A DNA stretch of 64,000 bases from CAVZCC01 sp963773765 (GCA_963773765.1 CAVZCC010000003.1:186001-250000); one strand, 5' to 3'. Counted from the first letter of the stretch, positions 24,979 through 33,659 are shown. Program-made: numbers and translations. The notes: generated by a model from the sequence alone, not told the origin.

Positions 24979-27867
24979 ATGCCGGAGGGGAGCCTCGACC
25001 GGGAGTTCGTGGGGCGCAGCCAGGAGCTGGCCGCCTTCGACCGCGCCCTGGCGAGCGCTCGTACCGGGCTCCCCGTGGTGCTCCTGGTCAGCGGCGAGGC
25101 CGGGATCGGCAAGACCACGACGCTTCGGGAGGGCGCGGCCCGGGCTGGTGTCGCGCGGCGCGTCGGTCGGTGCGTGCAGATGGGCGGCGAGGCGATCCCG
25201 CTCGCTCCCCTCGCCGACCTCCTCCGCCAGGTCGAACGGGGGTCGCCGGGCCTGCTGGCCGAGCGGGCGGAGCTGGCCCCGCTCGCCCGGTGGATGAGAT
25301 CGGAGCCCGGCGATCGGACCGACACCGGCCCCCACCTGTTCGCCGCCGTCCTCGACCTCGTGGGGCTGCTCACGGAGACGGATGCCGTCGTGCTCGGGTT
25401 CGAGGACCTCCACTGGGCCGATCCCGTCACGTTCAACCTGTTCGAATACCTCGCCCGGAACCTGGTCGACGAGCGGGTCGTCCTGGTTGGCACCTACCGC
25501 ACGCACGAGGCCGGCTCCCCCGACCAGCGGCGCCGGCTGGCCGCACTGCCCCGACTCCCCGGGGCGACCCGCCTCCAGCTCGAGGGCCTCGGCCGCGACG
25601 AGGTCCGGGCGTGCGTTGCCGGCCTGCTCGGCGGCTCGGCCACCCCACCGGTGGTCGACGAGGTCCTCGCTCGCGGCCAGGGCAACCCGTTCTTCACCGA
25701 GGAGCTCGTCGCCGCCCACCTGGCAGGCGAGGCCGTCCCGGCGGTCCTCTCCGACCTGATCTCGGCCGACGTCGCCGCGCTCGACGATGCGGGCCGGCAG
25801 GTGCTCGCGGCGGTGGCGGCGATCGGACGGGAGACGAACCACGACCTGCTGCGGGCCGTCGTCGGCCTGGATGACGACGCCCTCGAGCCGGCTGTCCGCC
25901 GCGCGCTCGATGCCCACCTCCTGGTGGTGGACCGGACGACCGACGGCTACCGCTTCCGCCACGCCCTGATCGGCGAGGTGGTGTACGCCGACCTCCTGCC
26001 ACCGCAGCGCACCCGCCTCCACCGCCGCGTCGCCGACGCGCTCCGCGACGAAGCCGCGGGCTCTGCGCCCCGGGCGGACCGGGCTGGCGAGCTGGCCTTC
26101 CAGCTGGACCGCGCAGGTCGCCCCGCGGACGCGTTCTGCGCCCTGCTCGCCGCCGCCGACGCGTCGGAACGCCTGGCGCCGGCCGCCGCGCTGGCCCAGC
26201 TCGAACGGGCCTTCGAGCTGTGGGACGACGCCGGCCCGGCCGCCGACGGGGAGGACCGCAGCGTCCGCTTGTGGCAGGCGGCGGAGCTGGCCTCGGGCGC
26301 CGCCGGCAACGCGCGCGCCGCCGCGCTGGCCCGCCAGGCCTTCGAGCTCGGCCCACCACCGGAGGGCGGGGCCCGGGGCCACGAGCGCCTGGCTCGCTAC
26401 CTGTGGGGTGCCGGCCGGCTGGAGGAGAGCCGCGCCGAGCTCGACCGAGCCGTCGCCGCGCTCCCGGGCACGAACGGCGTCGAGTCGGCACCGGTCTACG
26501 CCGGCCTCGGCCAGGCGGAGCTCATGGCCGGCGACTACGAGGCGGCCGAGCACTGGTGCACCAAGGCGCTCGAGGCGATCGGCACGCCCCAGGTCGACCT
26601 CCCCTCGTGGGTGATGGCCCGCCGCGTCCAGGGCGTCGTGCACAGCTGCCTCGGCGATCCCGAGGGCGGCGTCGTCGTGTGCCGTGAGGCCTGGAGCTCG
26701 GCGCCGACCGCGCTGGGTCGGGCCCTGGCCACGCTCTACCTGTGCGTCGCGCTGCTCGACGCCGGCCGCAACCAGGAGTGCGTAGCCGTCGCCCTCGATG
26801 CCGTCGCCCAGGCCCGCCTCACCGGCCTCGACACCAGCTACGGCGGCTACTCGGACGCCCTCGCCGCCGAGGGTCTGATGCGCCAGGGGAGGTGGGCCGA
26901 GGCCGCCGGACTCCTCGTGCGCCACGCCGACGACGACGAGACCCTGCCCGTCGGGGTGCTCCGGCTCTCACGGGCGGAAGCGCTCCTGGCCGCACGGCGC
27001 GGCGACGCCGATCGGGCCCGGGCCGCGCTGGTGACGGCCGCGGCGCAACCCGTCGACGGCTGGCACCAGGCGGTTCGCGACCTGACGCTCGCCGAGGCGC
27101 ACCTGGCCCTCGGCGACTGGGGCTCGGCCGCTGCGGCAGCGGCCCGGGGACGCGCCGGCGTCCCGGCCACGGTCGTCCTCTGGTCCGCCCGCTTCACCAT
27201 GCTCGGCATCGAGGCCGAGGTGGAGATTGCCCTCGATGCACTCGCCGCCCAGCGCCCGATCGACGTCGCCGAGGTCGTCGACCACCTGAAGCGGCGACTC
27301 GACGAGGTCCGCGTCGCGGTGGACGCCCGATCCGATCGACCGGCCGCCGACATCGCCGCCCACCTCGCGCAGGCGATGGCCAGCCTGACCCGCCTCACAG
27401 CGCCCGACCCGGAGGCCTGGTCGCTGGCCGCCGAGCGATGGGCCGAGCTCGGCGACCGCTGGTGGGTCGCCCTCGCCCTGCTCCGCAAGGCCGACGCGGC
27501 TGCGGCGACCGGCGCCGCCGACGGCGCCGCCACCGCCCTGCGCGAGTCCCACCGGATCGCCGTCGAACTCGGGGCGGCGCCGCTCCTCGCCGAGGTCGAC
27601 GCCGTGTCCCGCCGCACCCGGCTCACCGTCGACGCCCCCGAGCGCGTGGTCCTCAGCGACTCGTCGATCCAGCAGCTCGGGCTGACGACCCGCGAGGCCG
27701 AGGTACTCGCCCTCCTCGCCGCGGGCCGCACCAACCGGCAGATCGGGACCGAGCTCTACATCTCAGCGAAGACAGCGAGCGTCCACGTGAGCAACATCCT
27801 GCGGAAGCTCGGCGTCACCACCCGCGTCGACGCCGCCGCCGTCGCCCAACGCCTCGGCGTCACCTGA
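24979..27867 (+). CDS. Large ATP-binding LuxR-type (LAL) transcriptional regulator
   Basis: A 962-residue regulator of the LAL/MalT type. An N-terminal AAA/STAND ATPase has Walker A SGEAGIGKTTTLREGA (residues about 37-52) and Walker B VLGFEDLHWADP (about 138-149); a long helical tetratricopeptide-like middle follows, and the C-terminus is a LuxR helix-turn-helix (LTTREAEVLALLAAGRTNRQ and ISAKTASVHVSNILRKLGV). Such proteins are ATP-gated activators that sense a small ligand. Its divergent neighbours, a secreted hydrolase and an oxidoreductase, are natural targets, by inference. Confidence 0.9.
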   Translation: MPEGSLDREFVGRSQELAAFDRALASARTGLPVVLLVSGEAGIGKTTTLREGAARAGVARRVGRCVQMGGEAIPLAPLADLLRQVERGSPGLLAERAELAPLARWMRSEPGDRTDTGPHLFAAVLDLVGLLTETDAVVLGFEDLHWADPVTFNLFEYLARNLVDERVVLVGTYRTHEAGSPDQRRRLAALPRLPGATRLQLEGLGRDEVRACVAGLLGGSATPPVVDEVLARGQGNPFFTEELVAAHLAGEAVPAVLSDLISADVAALDDAGRQVLAAVAAIGRETNHDLLRAVVGLDDDALEPAVRRALDAHLLVVDRTTDGYRFRHALIGEVVYADLLPPQRTRLHRRVADALRDEAAGSAPRADRAGELAFQLDRAGRPADAFCALLAAADASERLAPAAALAQLERAFELWDDAGPAADGEDRSVRLWQAAELASGAAGNARAAALARQAFELGPPPEGGARGHERLARYLWGAGRLEESRAELDRAVAALPGTNGVESAPVYAGLGQAELMAGDYEAAEHWCTKALEAIGTPQVDLPSWVMARRVQGVVHSCLGDPEGGVVVCREAWSSAPTALGRALATLYLCVALLDAGRNQECVAVALDAVAQARLTGLDTSYGGYSDALAAEGLMRQGRWAEAAGLLVRHADDDETLPVGVLRLSRAEALLAARRGDADRARAALVTAAAQPVDGWHQAVRDLTLAEAHLALGDWGSAAAAAARGRAGVPATVVLWSARFTMLGIEAEVEIALDALAAQRPIDVAEVVDHLKRRLDEVRVAVDARSDRPAADIAAHLAQAMASLTRLTAPDPEAWSLAAERWAELGDRWWVALALLRKADAAAATGAADGAATALRESHRIAVELGAAPLLAEVDAVSRRTRLTVDAPERVVLSDSSIQQLGLTTREAEVLALLAAGRTNRQIGTELYISAKTASVHVSNILRKLGVTTRVDAAAVAQRLGVT

Positions 27868-28070
27868 CCCGGAGTGTCCCTGCACAGCGGTGCGGTGACG
27901 ACCAGGAGGCCGAGCAGACGTGCCCGTCGCAGGCACATGTCGCTGTCCCTTCTCAGTACTCCCGTTCGCGCGAGCGTCCTTCTCCTCTACGAGGACGACT
28001 CCCCACGAGGGCGAGCAGCGAACCTGGGCCGCTCTCCGATTGCTCACCTGGCGCCCGCCCTACAGGCCGC

Positions 28071-30494
28071 TCAGTCGCCCTTGGCCATGTTGGCGAACAG
28101 GGTGCAGTAGTCCAGGAACACCAGACGGCACACCCCGGTGCGACCGGCCCGGTGCTTGGCCACGATCACCTCGGCGGTGTCCTTGTCCGTGGTGTCTGGG
28201 TGGTACACCTCGTCCCGGTACAGGAACATGACCACGTCCGCGTCCTGCTCGATGGAGTTGTGCACCACGATGCCGTTGGCCACGAAGTTGTGGGTGCCCG
28301 GCACGGTGGCGTCGTAGACGGGGACCTCACCGATGGCCTCCACCGCGACCACCTCGTCCCAGAAGACGTCCGAGGACGCCAGCGCGGCCAACTCCTTGCT
28401 GTCCACCGCCTCCGCGATCCGGGCCAGGCGGTCCCGGCTGGAGGAACGGGGTCGGGCCGCCGTTCCCAGCAGGTAGCCCCCGCAGTACTGCTCCCCCAGG
28501 GCCCGGGCCAGGTCCCGCTGGGTCATGTCCAGCCGGTCCAGCTCCTCCACCACCACGTCCCGCACCTCGCACGGAACCGTGTCCACGTTGGGGTTGGCGA
28601 CCACGTCCCGGAGCGCGTCCAGGGCCGGGGCGACCAGGGCGGCCGCGTCACCGTCCAGGCCGACGTCGGACAGGAACCGCCGCTGGTGCTCCACGCCGTG
28701 GATCCACAGGCGCCATCGGGGCGCCCCGCGACCGACGTCGGTGATGCGGGACAGCACGCCGAAGCGCAGCAGGAGGAGCTGGAGCTGGTCCACCAGGGGG
28801 CGCGACGCCGTGGTGGCCATCACCCGGACGTGCGGACGCCCCCGCAGCGTCCCCACCGCGAGGGCACCGATGCCCCCGAAGACGCCCCGCACGAACGCGG
28901 CCAGCGCGGGGTCCGCCAGGGCCGGCACCTCGGCCGGGACCCGGCCCTCCGCCAGGGCGCGCTGCACCAGGTCCGCCACGTCGGACGTGTCGTCCGCCCT
29001 GACGGCCTCCGGGGTCCCCAGGCGCCGGGGAACCGCGATCCGGCTCCCGACCACGAGCTCGTCCAGGCGACGCCATCCGGCCACCGTCCGGAACGGGTGG
29101 TTGGCCGTGGCCTCCACCTGGCGGCCCGAGGCCAGCCGCAACCGGAACGCCGGCTTGGTGCCGCTGGGGAAGGCATGGGTCATGGTGGCCGGCACCAGCG
29201 TCCAGTCCTCCCCCAGGCTCCACACCGGGACGTCACGCTCCCCCGACGCCAGCAGCTCCCCGAGCGTCACCTCCTGGTTGGTGTCGGCCCGCAGGATGCG
29301 ACTGGACGCCGTGAGGCAGCCCGACTCACGGAGGTCCGCCAGCATCGGCCGCTTGTCCGAGCGGAGCTCCAGCCCACGCGAGAGCTGCGACAACGCCATG
29401 ACCGGCGCCCCGAGCTCACGGGCCAGCACCTTGAGGCTCCGGCTGATCTCGGCCACCTCCACCTGGCGCGACTCCGCGCTGGACCGACCCTGCATGAGCT
29501 GCAGGTAGTCCACGACGATGAGCCCCAGCTTGGTGTCCAACCGGTCCTGCAGCCGACGGGCCTTGGCCCGGATCTCCATGACGGTGAGGGCGGGGTTGTC
29601 GTCGATCCACAGCTGGCCCTCGCCCAGGCGGCCCATCGCCTTGGTGATCTTGGTCCAGTCGGCGTCGGTCAGGCGGCCGGTCCGCAGCTTGGAGGCGTCG
29701 ATGCGGGCCTCTGCCGCGATGAGTCGCTGGGTCAGCTCGAGGTGGCCCATCTCCAGCGAGAAGAACAGCACCGGCAGGTTCTCCCGGACCGCGGCGTGGG
29801 CTGCGATGCCCAGGGAAAATGCGGTCTTTCCCATTGCCGGCCTCGCCCCCACCACGATCAGCGCACCGGGCTGCAGGCCGGCCAGCATGTGGTCCAGGTC
29901 CGTGTAGCCACTGGGCGTGCCGGTGATGGCGTCGCCCCGCTCGTAGAGCATCTCCAGCTGCTCCAGGCTGCGGTCGAGCAGCGGCGACAGCTCCGACAAC
30001 GAGTCGGTGTTGCGCCGTTGGGCCACCGCGAAGATCAGGCTCTCGGCCGAGTCGATGGTCTTCTCGATGTCGTCGAGCGGGGAGTAGCCGAGCTCCGCCA
30101 CGTCATTGGCGGTGACGATGAGCCGGCGCAGGAGCGCCTTCTCCTCCACGATGCGGGCGTAGTGCTCCGCGTTGGTGATGGCCGGGGTGCCGGCCTGGAG
30201 GCTGACCAGGGTGGCGGCACCACCCACCGCGTCCAGGACGCCCGCGTTGTTGAGCTCGTCGGCGACCGTGACCGGGTCCACGCCCTGTCCGGCCCCGTAC
30301 AGCGACTGGATGGCGTCGAAGATGTGCCGGTGGGCCGGCTTGTAGAAGTCGTCCGCCGTGACGATGTTGGCCACCGCGGACACTGCGTGCTCGGACAGGA
30401 GCATCGCCCCCAGGAGGGACTGCTCGGCCTCGATGCTGTGCGGGGGGACCCGGAGGCGCGCCGGTTCGTCGGCGCGGGACGTGGTGTCTGCCAT
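28071..30494 (-). CDS. dnaB: Replicative DNA helicase DnaB, with intein
   Basis: The hexameric replicative helicase. The extein parts match DnaB throughout: N-terminal PPHSIEAEQSLLGAML, Walker A GARPAMGKTAFSLGIAA, Walker B LGLIVVDYLQLMQG, LSQLSRGLELRSDKRP and the C-terminal SIEQDADVVMFLYRDEVYHP. At RESG/SIEQ a 354-residue intein interrupts the protein (residues 393-746). Spliced DnaB would be about 453 residues, the normal length. No stop or frameshift interrupts it, so splicing should restore an essential protein. It lies downstream of rplI in the ssb-ribosomal operon direction. ATG 30494 was preferred over the GTG three bases earlier. Confidence 0.96.
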   Translation of the reverse strand: MADTTSRADEPARLRVPPHSIEAEQSLLGAMLLSEHAVSAVANIVTADDFYKPAHRHIFDAIQSLYGAGQGVDPVTVADELNNAGVLDAVGGAATLVSLQAGTPAITNAEHYARIVEEKALLRRLIVTANDVAELGYSPLDDIEKTIDSAESLIFAVAQRRNTDSLSELSPLLDRSLEQLEMLYERGDAITGTPSGYTDLDHMLAGLQPGALIVVGARPAMGKTAFSLGIAAHAAVRENLPVLFFSLEMGHLELTQRLIAAEARIDASKLRTGRLTDADWTKITKAMGRLGEGQLWIDDNPALTVMEIRAKARRLQDRLDTKLGLIVVDYLQLMQGRSSAESRQVEVAEISRSLKVLARELGAPVMALSQLSRGLELRSDKRPMLADLRESGCLTASSRILRADTNQEVTLGELLASGERDVPVWSLGEDWTLVPATMTHAFPSGTKPAFRLRLASGRQVEATANHPFRTVAGWRRLDELVVGSRIAVPRRLGTPEAVRADDTSDVADLVQRALAEGRVPAEVPALADPALAAFVRGVFGGIGALAVGTLRGRPHVRVMATTASRPLVDQLQLLLLRFGVLSRITDVGRGAPRWRLWIHGVEHQRRFLSDVGLDGDAAALVAPALDALRDVVANPNVDTVPCEVRDVVVEELDRLDMTQRDLARALGEQYCGGYLLGTAARPRSSSRDRLARIAEAVDSKELAALASSDVFWDEVVAVEAIGEVPVYDATVPGTHNFVANGIVVHNSIEQDADVVMFLYRDEVYHPDTTDKDTAEVIVAKHRAGRTGVCRLVFLDYCTLFANMAKGD
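28257..29318 (-). other. DnaB intein with degenerate homing-endonuclease domain
   Basis: A 354-residue intein bounded by Cys1 (CLTASSRILR) and the terminal HN (GIVVHN) followed by the +1 Ser of SIEQ. Splicing blocks are intact: block B TANHPFRTV (with the T-x-x-H) and block F/G VPVYDATVPGTHNFVANGI. Between them, AAFVRGVFGGIGAL aligns with a LAGLIDADG helix but lacks the acidic catalytic residue; the second helix is hard to find. So it should splice but probably no longer cut DNA. The insertion site is the same one used by the Synechocystis DnaB intein. Confidence 0.93.
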
Positions 30495-30528
30495 CACCCC
30501 TCATCCTGATGTGGAGTGCCTGTGGTCA

Positions 30529-30549
30529 TCCAGAGGGTCTTCCTCTGGA
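30529..30549. repeat. Inverted repeat TCCAGAGG-GTCTT-CCTCTGGA upstream of dnaB
   Basis: A perfect 8-bp inverted repeat with a 5-nt spacer, 35 bp before the dnaB start, in the dnaB-rplI gap. It could be an operator or a hairpin in the mRNA. Confidence 0.5.
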
Positions 30550-30707
30550 TTACGGGGGAAGTTCTGTGGGTGGAGCCGGGGACAACTGCGCACACCTGTG
30601 GACAGCTGTGGACGGTGACGACCGGTGGGCGGAATCCGCACCGGCCCGTCGGTCCGACGGGGTGGGGGTGGCCGGCCCGTCGGGGCCGGCCGCCGTCCAC
30701 GTCGGGC

Positions 30708-31163
30708 TCAGCCCGCGACGACCTCGACGGTGATCGGGAACTGCACGTCGGAGTGGAGACGGGCGGTCACGTGGTGCGTGCCCAGCTCCTTGATGTGCTC
30801 CTCCAGCTGCAGGTCCTTGCGGTCCAGCTCGATGCCGGTCTGGGCCGCCACCGCGTCCGCGATCTCCGTGCTGGTGACGGAGCCGAAGAGTCGACCACCT
30901 TCGCCGGCGCGGGCCTGGATCTCGATGGTGCGGGCGACGAGGACCTTGGCGATCTCCTCGGCCGACTCACGGTCCTTGGCGTCCTTGAGGTCGCGGGCCC
31001 GGCGCATGGCCTGGGCCTGCTGGGCCGCACCGTCCGTGGCCGGGATGGCCAGCTGCCGGGGGGCCAGGAAGTTGCGGGCGTAGCCCTTGGACACCTCGAC
31101 GATGTCCCCGCGCTTGCCCAGCCCGGCCACGTCGGAACGGAGGATGACCTTGACGTCAGGCAT
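30708..31163 (-). CDS. rplI: 50S ribosomal protein bL9
   Basis: A 151-residue L9: N-terminal RNA-binding domain VILRSDVAGLGKRGDIVEVS followed by KGYARNFLAPRQLAIPAT, a long connecting helix (residues about 45-78), and the C-terminal domain IKELGTHHVTARLHSDVQ. L9 binds 23S rRNA at the L1 stalk base and limits frameshifting. Its start lies 8 nt inside rpsR, so translation is coupled to S18. Confidence 0.97.
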   Translation of the reverse strand: MPDVKVILRSDVAGLGKRGDIVEVSKGYARNFLAPRQLAIPATDGAAQQAQAMRRARDLKDAKDRESAEEIAKVLVARTIEIQARAGEGGRLFGSVTSTEIADAVAAQTGIELDRKDLQLEEHIKELGTHHVTARLHSDVQFPITVEVVAG

Positions 31164-31623
31164 TGTCCGCCCCTTCCGCGACCTCGACGACCTCGACCAC
31201 GTCCGGCTCGGTCACCTGGTCGGTGCCGGCCTCCAGGGTCACGAACTCCGCCTCGGGCCCGGGACGCAGCTCGCTGTCGCGCTCACCACGATCACCACGG
31301 TCACCGCGGGGACCACGCCGGTCGTCTCCGTCACGGTCGCCACGCCGGCCACCGCGCTGGGTGGTGACCCGGTTGGTGTAGGGAAGGAGCGCCATCTCAC
31401 GGGCGTTCTTGATGGCCTTGGCCACGTCACGCTGCTGCTTGGTGTCGTTCCCGGTCACACGACGGGCGCGGATCTTGGCCCGGTCCGACATGAACCGACG
31501 CAGCAGGTTGGCGTCCTTCCAGTCGATGTAGTCGACCTTCTCGGAGTTGAGAATGGACACCTTCTTCTTCACCCGGCGGGTGGAGTCCTTGGGCTTCCCG
31601 CGCTTCATCTGGGGCTTCGCCAT
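31156..31623 (-). CDS. rpsR: 30S ribosomal protein bS18 with long C-terminal extension
   Basis: The first 85 residues are normal S18 (KVSILNSEKVDYIDWKDANL, RRFMSDRAKIRARRVTGN, AIKNAREMALLPY), a C-minus form without zinc cysteines. Unusually a tail of about 70 residues follows: an Arg/Gly/Asp-rich part (GDRDGDDRRGPRGDRGDRG) and then an acidic Val/Glu-rich end. Typical S18 is 75-90 residues. The stop of ssb overlaps the start (TGATG) and rplI overlaps the end, so the order rpsF-ssb-rpsR-rplI is one operon. Confidence 0.95.
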   Translation of the reverse strand: MAKPQMKRGKPKDSTRRVKKKVSILNSEKVDYIDWKDANLLRRFMSDRAKIRARRVTGNDTKQQRDVAKAIKNAREMALLPYTNRVTTQRGGRRGDRDGDDRRGPRGDRGDRGERDSELRPGPEAEFVTLEAGTDQVTEPDVVEVVEVAEGADNA

Positions 31624-32081
31624 CAGAACGGCTCCTCATCATCGCTGTAGCCGGCGGCGGGCGGCTCGGCCGGCATGGGGGCCTCGTAGCCACCACCACC
31701 GCCACCGCCGCCACTCCGGCGTTCGTTCTTGGTCACCTCGGTCGTGGCCCAGCGCAGGCTGGGGCCGACCTCGTCCGCGATCACCTCGACCTTGGAGCGC
31801 TTGTCGCCCTCCTGGGTCTCCCAGGTGCGCTGCTCCAGGCGCCCGCTGACCATGACGCGGGTACCCCGGGTGAGCGACTCACTGACGTTCTCCGCCAGCT
31901 CCCTCCAGCAGACCACGTCGAAGAAGGAGGTCTGCTCCTCCCACTCGTTGGACTGCTGGTTGCGCCAGCGGCGGTTGACGGCCAGACCGAAGCTGGCCAC
32001 CGCGGCACCGTTGGGCGTGAACCGGAGCTCCGGGTCACGGGTCAGGTTGCCGACGAGTTCGACGGTGTTTCCGTTGGCCAT
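31623..32081 (-). CDS. ssb: Single-stranded DNA-binding protein
   Basis: A 152-residue SSB: OB fold with VELVGNLTRDPELRFTPNG, SFFDVVCWRELAENV, GTRVMVSGRLEQRTWETQEG and VEVIADEVGPSLRWA, then a Gly-rich linker and the acidic tip DDEEPF that recruits replication and repair partners. It is essential for replication, recombination and repair. AAGGGAAC precedes the ATG. The usual actinobacterial order rpsF-ssb-rpsR-rplI is kept. Confidence 0.97.
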   Translation of the reverse strand: MANGNTVELVGNLTRDPELRFTPNGAAVASFGLAVNRRWRNQQSNEWEEQTSFFDVVCWRELAENVSESLTRGTRVMVSGRLEQRTWETQEGDKRSKVEVIADEVGPSLRWATTEVTKNERRSGGGGGGGGYEAPMPAEPPAAGYSDDEEPF

Positions 32082-32097
32082 GGGTCTGTTCCCTTCG

Positions 32098-32430
32098 TCA
32101 GCCGGCCCCGGCCAACAGGCCACGGCGGGTGGCCTCGTTGTCCGGCAACCGGAACAGCTTGTGGCGGACGACGTCGTCCGCGAGCCGGAGGAAGCGATCG
32201 AGCTCGTCGAGGTTGGGGGCCTCCGTGACGATCTCGAAGACCGTGTACACGCCTTCGCTCTTGTGGTTGATGGGGTAGGCGAAACGACGCCGGCCCCAGT
32301 TGTCGACCGTGGGGATGGTTCCGCCGTCGGCCTCCACCATCTCCTTGACACGCTCGATGACGGCCTTGTTGGCAGCGTCGTCGGCGTCCTGGTCGACGAT
32401 GATCATCAACTCATACGCGCGAGTGGGCAC
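32098..32430 (-). CDS. rpsF: 30S ribosomal protein bS6
   Basis: A 110-residue S6: YELMIIVDQDADDAANKAVI, the central GTIPTVDNWGRRRFAYPINH motif, and EGVYTVFEI. S6 pairs with S18 on the platform of the small subunit. The GTG at 32430 has GGGAGGA about 5 nt upstream, so the longer frame upstream is leader. First gene of the operon. Confidence 0.97.
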   Translation of the reverse strand: MPTRAYELMIIVDQDADDAANKAVIERVKEMVEADGGTIPTVDNWGRRRFAYPINHKSEGVYTVFEIVTEAPNLDELDRFLRLADDVVRHKLFRLPDNEATRRGLLAGAG

Positions 32431-32470
32431 GTGATTCCTCCCTCTGGACCTCGGCCCGGGGGCCGTCAGG

Positions 32471-32489
32471 GTCCTGCGATCTGCAGGAC
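32471..32489 (-). promoter_or_regulatory. Hairpin in the rpsF leader
   Basis: GTCCTGC-GATCT-GCAGGAC, a perfect 7-bp hairpin about 40 nt before the S6 start in the leader of the rpsF operon. S6:S18 regulates this operon in many bacteria through a leader RNA; whether this hairpin is that site is untested. Confidence 0.4.
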
Positions 32490-32537
32490 AGGGCACTCGA
32501 TGTCACCGGTCCGGAGACCGGTTCATGGAACCGGATG

Positions 32538-32543
32538 AGTCTA
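32538..32543 (-). promoter_or_regulatory. -10 box (TAGACT) of rpsF operon
   Basis: Minus-strand TAGACT, giving a leader of about 100 nt before rpsF. The -35 region is weak. Confidence 0.45.
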
Positions 32544-32663
32544 GACGCTCCCCGGGTGGGGACCGCCAGCCGGTGACGTCGAAGGTCCAGGGGCACAGTC
32601 TCCCCGGGGGGTGTGACAGTCAGGGTTCCCCGTGGGTCTGGCGGTCCGCGACCGGGGCGGGCC

Positions 32664-33524
32664 TCAGGCGTCCACGCCGTACAGGGAGAGGGCCTCGGCC
32701 TGCTCCGCGTTGAGGTGGTAGCTCTCCGAGTCGTCCGGGAAGGCCCCCGTGCGGACGTCCAGGGCGAAGTCGCGCATGGCATCCACCGCCGTCTCCTTGA
32801 GGCTGGCGTAGCGGCGCACGAACTTGGGCGCCGTGCGGTCCTCCAGGCCCAGCAGGTCGTGGAACACCAGCACCTGGCCGTCGCAGTGGCGCCCGGCGCC
32901 GATGCCGATGGTGGGCACGTCGACGGCGTCGGTGACCATGCGGGCCACCTCGTCGGGCACGCCCTCCAGGACGATGGCGAAGCACCCGGCGTGCTCCAGG
33001 GCCTTGGCGTCCGACATGAGCTGCAGGGCGGCCTCGGACTCCTTGGCCTGCACCTTGAACCCGCCCATGGCGTGCATGGACTGCGGGGTCAGGCCCAGGT
33101 GGCCCATCACCGGGATCTCGGCGTCGATGAGCGCCTCGATCATGGGGAGCCGCTTGCGGCCGCCCTCCAGCTTCACGCACTGGGCGCCGGCCCGGACGAG
33201 CTGGGCGGCGTTGCGGACCGTGTCCTCGGTGGACACGTGGTAGCTCATCCACGGCAGGTCCCCGACGATCAACGGACGGGGCCGGGCCCGCGCCACCGCA
33301 GCGGTGTGGTGCGCCAGGTCCTCGACGGTCACCTGGAGGGTGTCGTCGTAGCCCAGCACCACCATGGCGACGGAGTCACCGACCAGGATCATGTCCACCC
33401 CGGACTCGTCCGCGATGCGGGCGCCGGGGGCGTCGTAGGCGGTGACCATCACCAACGGGTCGGAACCCGAGCGCACCTTGCGGGCGCGGATGGAAGGGAC
33501 CGTCATGGGTGCGGATGGAGCCAT
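32664..33524 (-). CDS. panB: 3-methyl-2-oxobutanoate hydroxymethyltransferase
   Basis: PanB makes ketopantoate from alpha-ketoisovalerate and methylene-tetrahydrofolate, the first committed step to pantothenate and coenzyme A. Motifs: VMVTAYDAPGARIADESGVD, ILVGDSVAMVVLGYDDTL, metal-binding Asp in the GDS and MEGG-like KLEGG, and IGIGAGRHCDGQVLVFHDLL. The ATG at 33524 has GAGGAGG about 7 nt upstream, leaving 286 residues, the usual length. A TACCGT about 50 nt upstream is a likely -10 box. No other pan gene is in the window. Confidence 0.95.
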   Translation of the reverse strand: MAPSAPMTVPSIRARKVRSGSDPLVMVTAYDAPGARIADESGVDMILVGDSVAMVVLGYDDTLQVTVEDLAHHTAAVARARPRPLIVGDLPWMSYHVSTEDTVRNAAQLVRAGAQCVKLEGGRKRLPMIEALIDAEIPVMGHLGLTPQSMHAMGGFKVQAKESEAALQLMSDAKALEHAGCFAIVLEGVPDEVARMVTDAVDVPTIGIGAGRHCDGQVLVFHDLLGLEDRTAPKFVRRYASLKETAVDAMRDFALDVRTGAFPDDSESYHLNAEQAEALSLYGVDA

Positions 33525-33653
33525 TGCTCGCCTCCTCGTCAGGTCCAGCGCCCTGTGGCTGCCGGCCGTCACCGCGAACGGTAGGGCATCACGGCCCCGC
33601 TGCCAAGGCGACGGGGGTCACCACCGACGGGTCGAGGCCCTCAGCTCCACAGG

Positions 33654-33659
33654 TACGGT
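33654..33659 (+). promoter_or_regulatory. -10 box (TACGGT) of small zinc-ribbon gene, leaderless
   Basis: TACGGT ends 6 nt before the ATG at 33666. Confidence 0.6.

Noticed and set aside
24979..24999. Upstream extension of the LuxR-type regulator to 23947
   Set aside because: The extra 344 residues lie antisense to the hydrolase gene and resemble no protein; the ATG at 24979 matches the family start and a -10 box.
27868..28070. A small gene between the LuxR-type regulator and dnaB
   Set aside because: Short frames exist on both strands but none has a ribosome site, leaderless promoter or recognisable composition.
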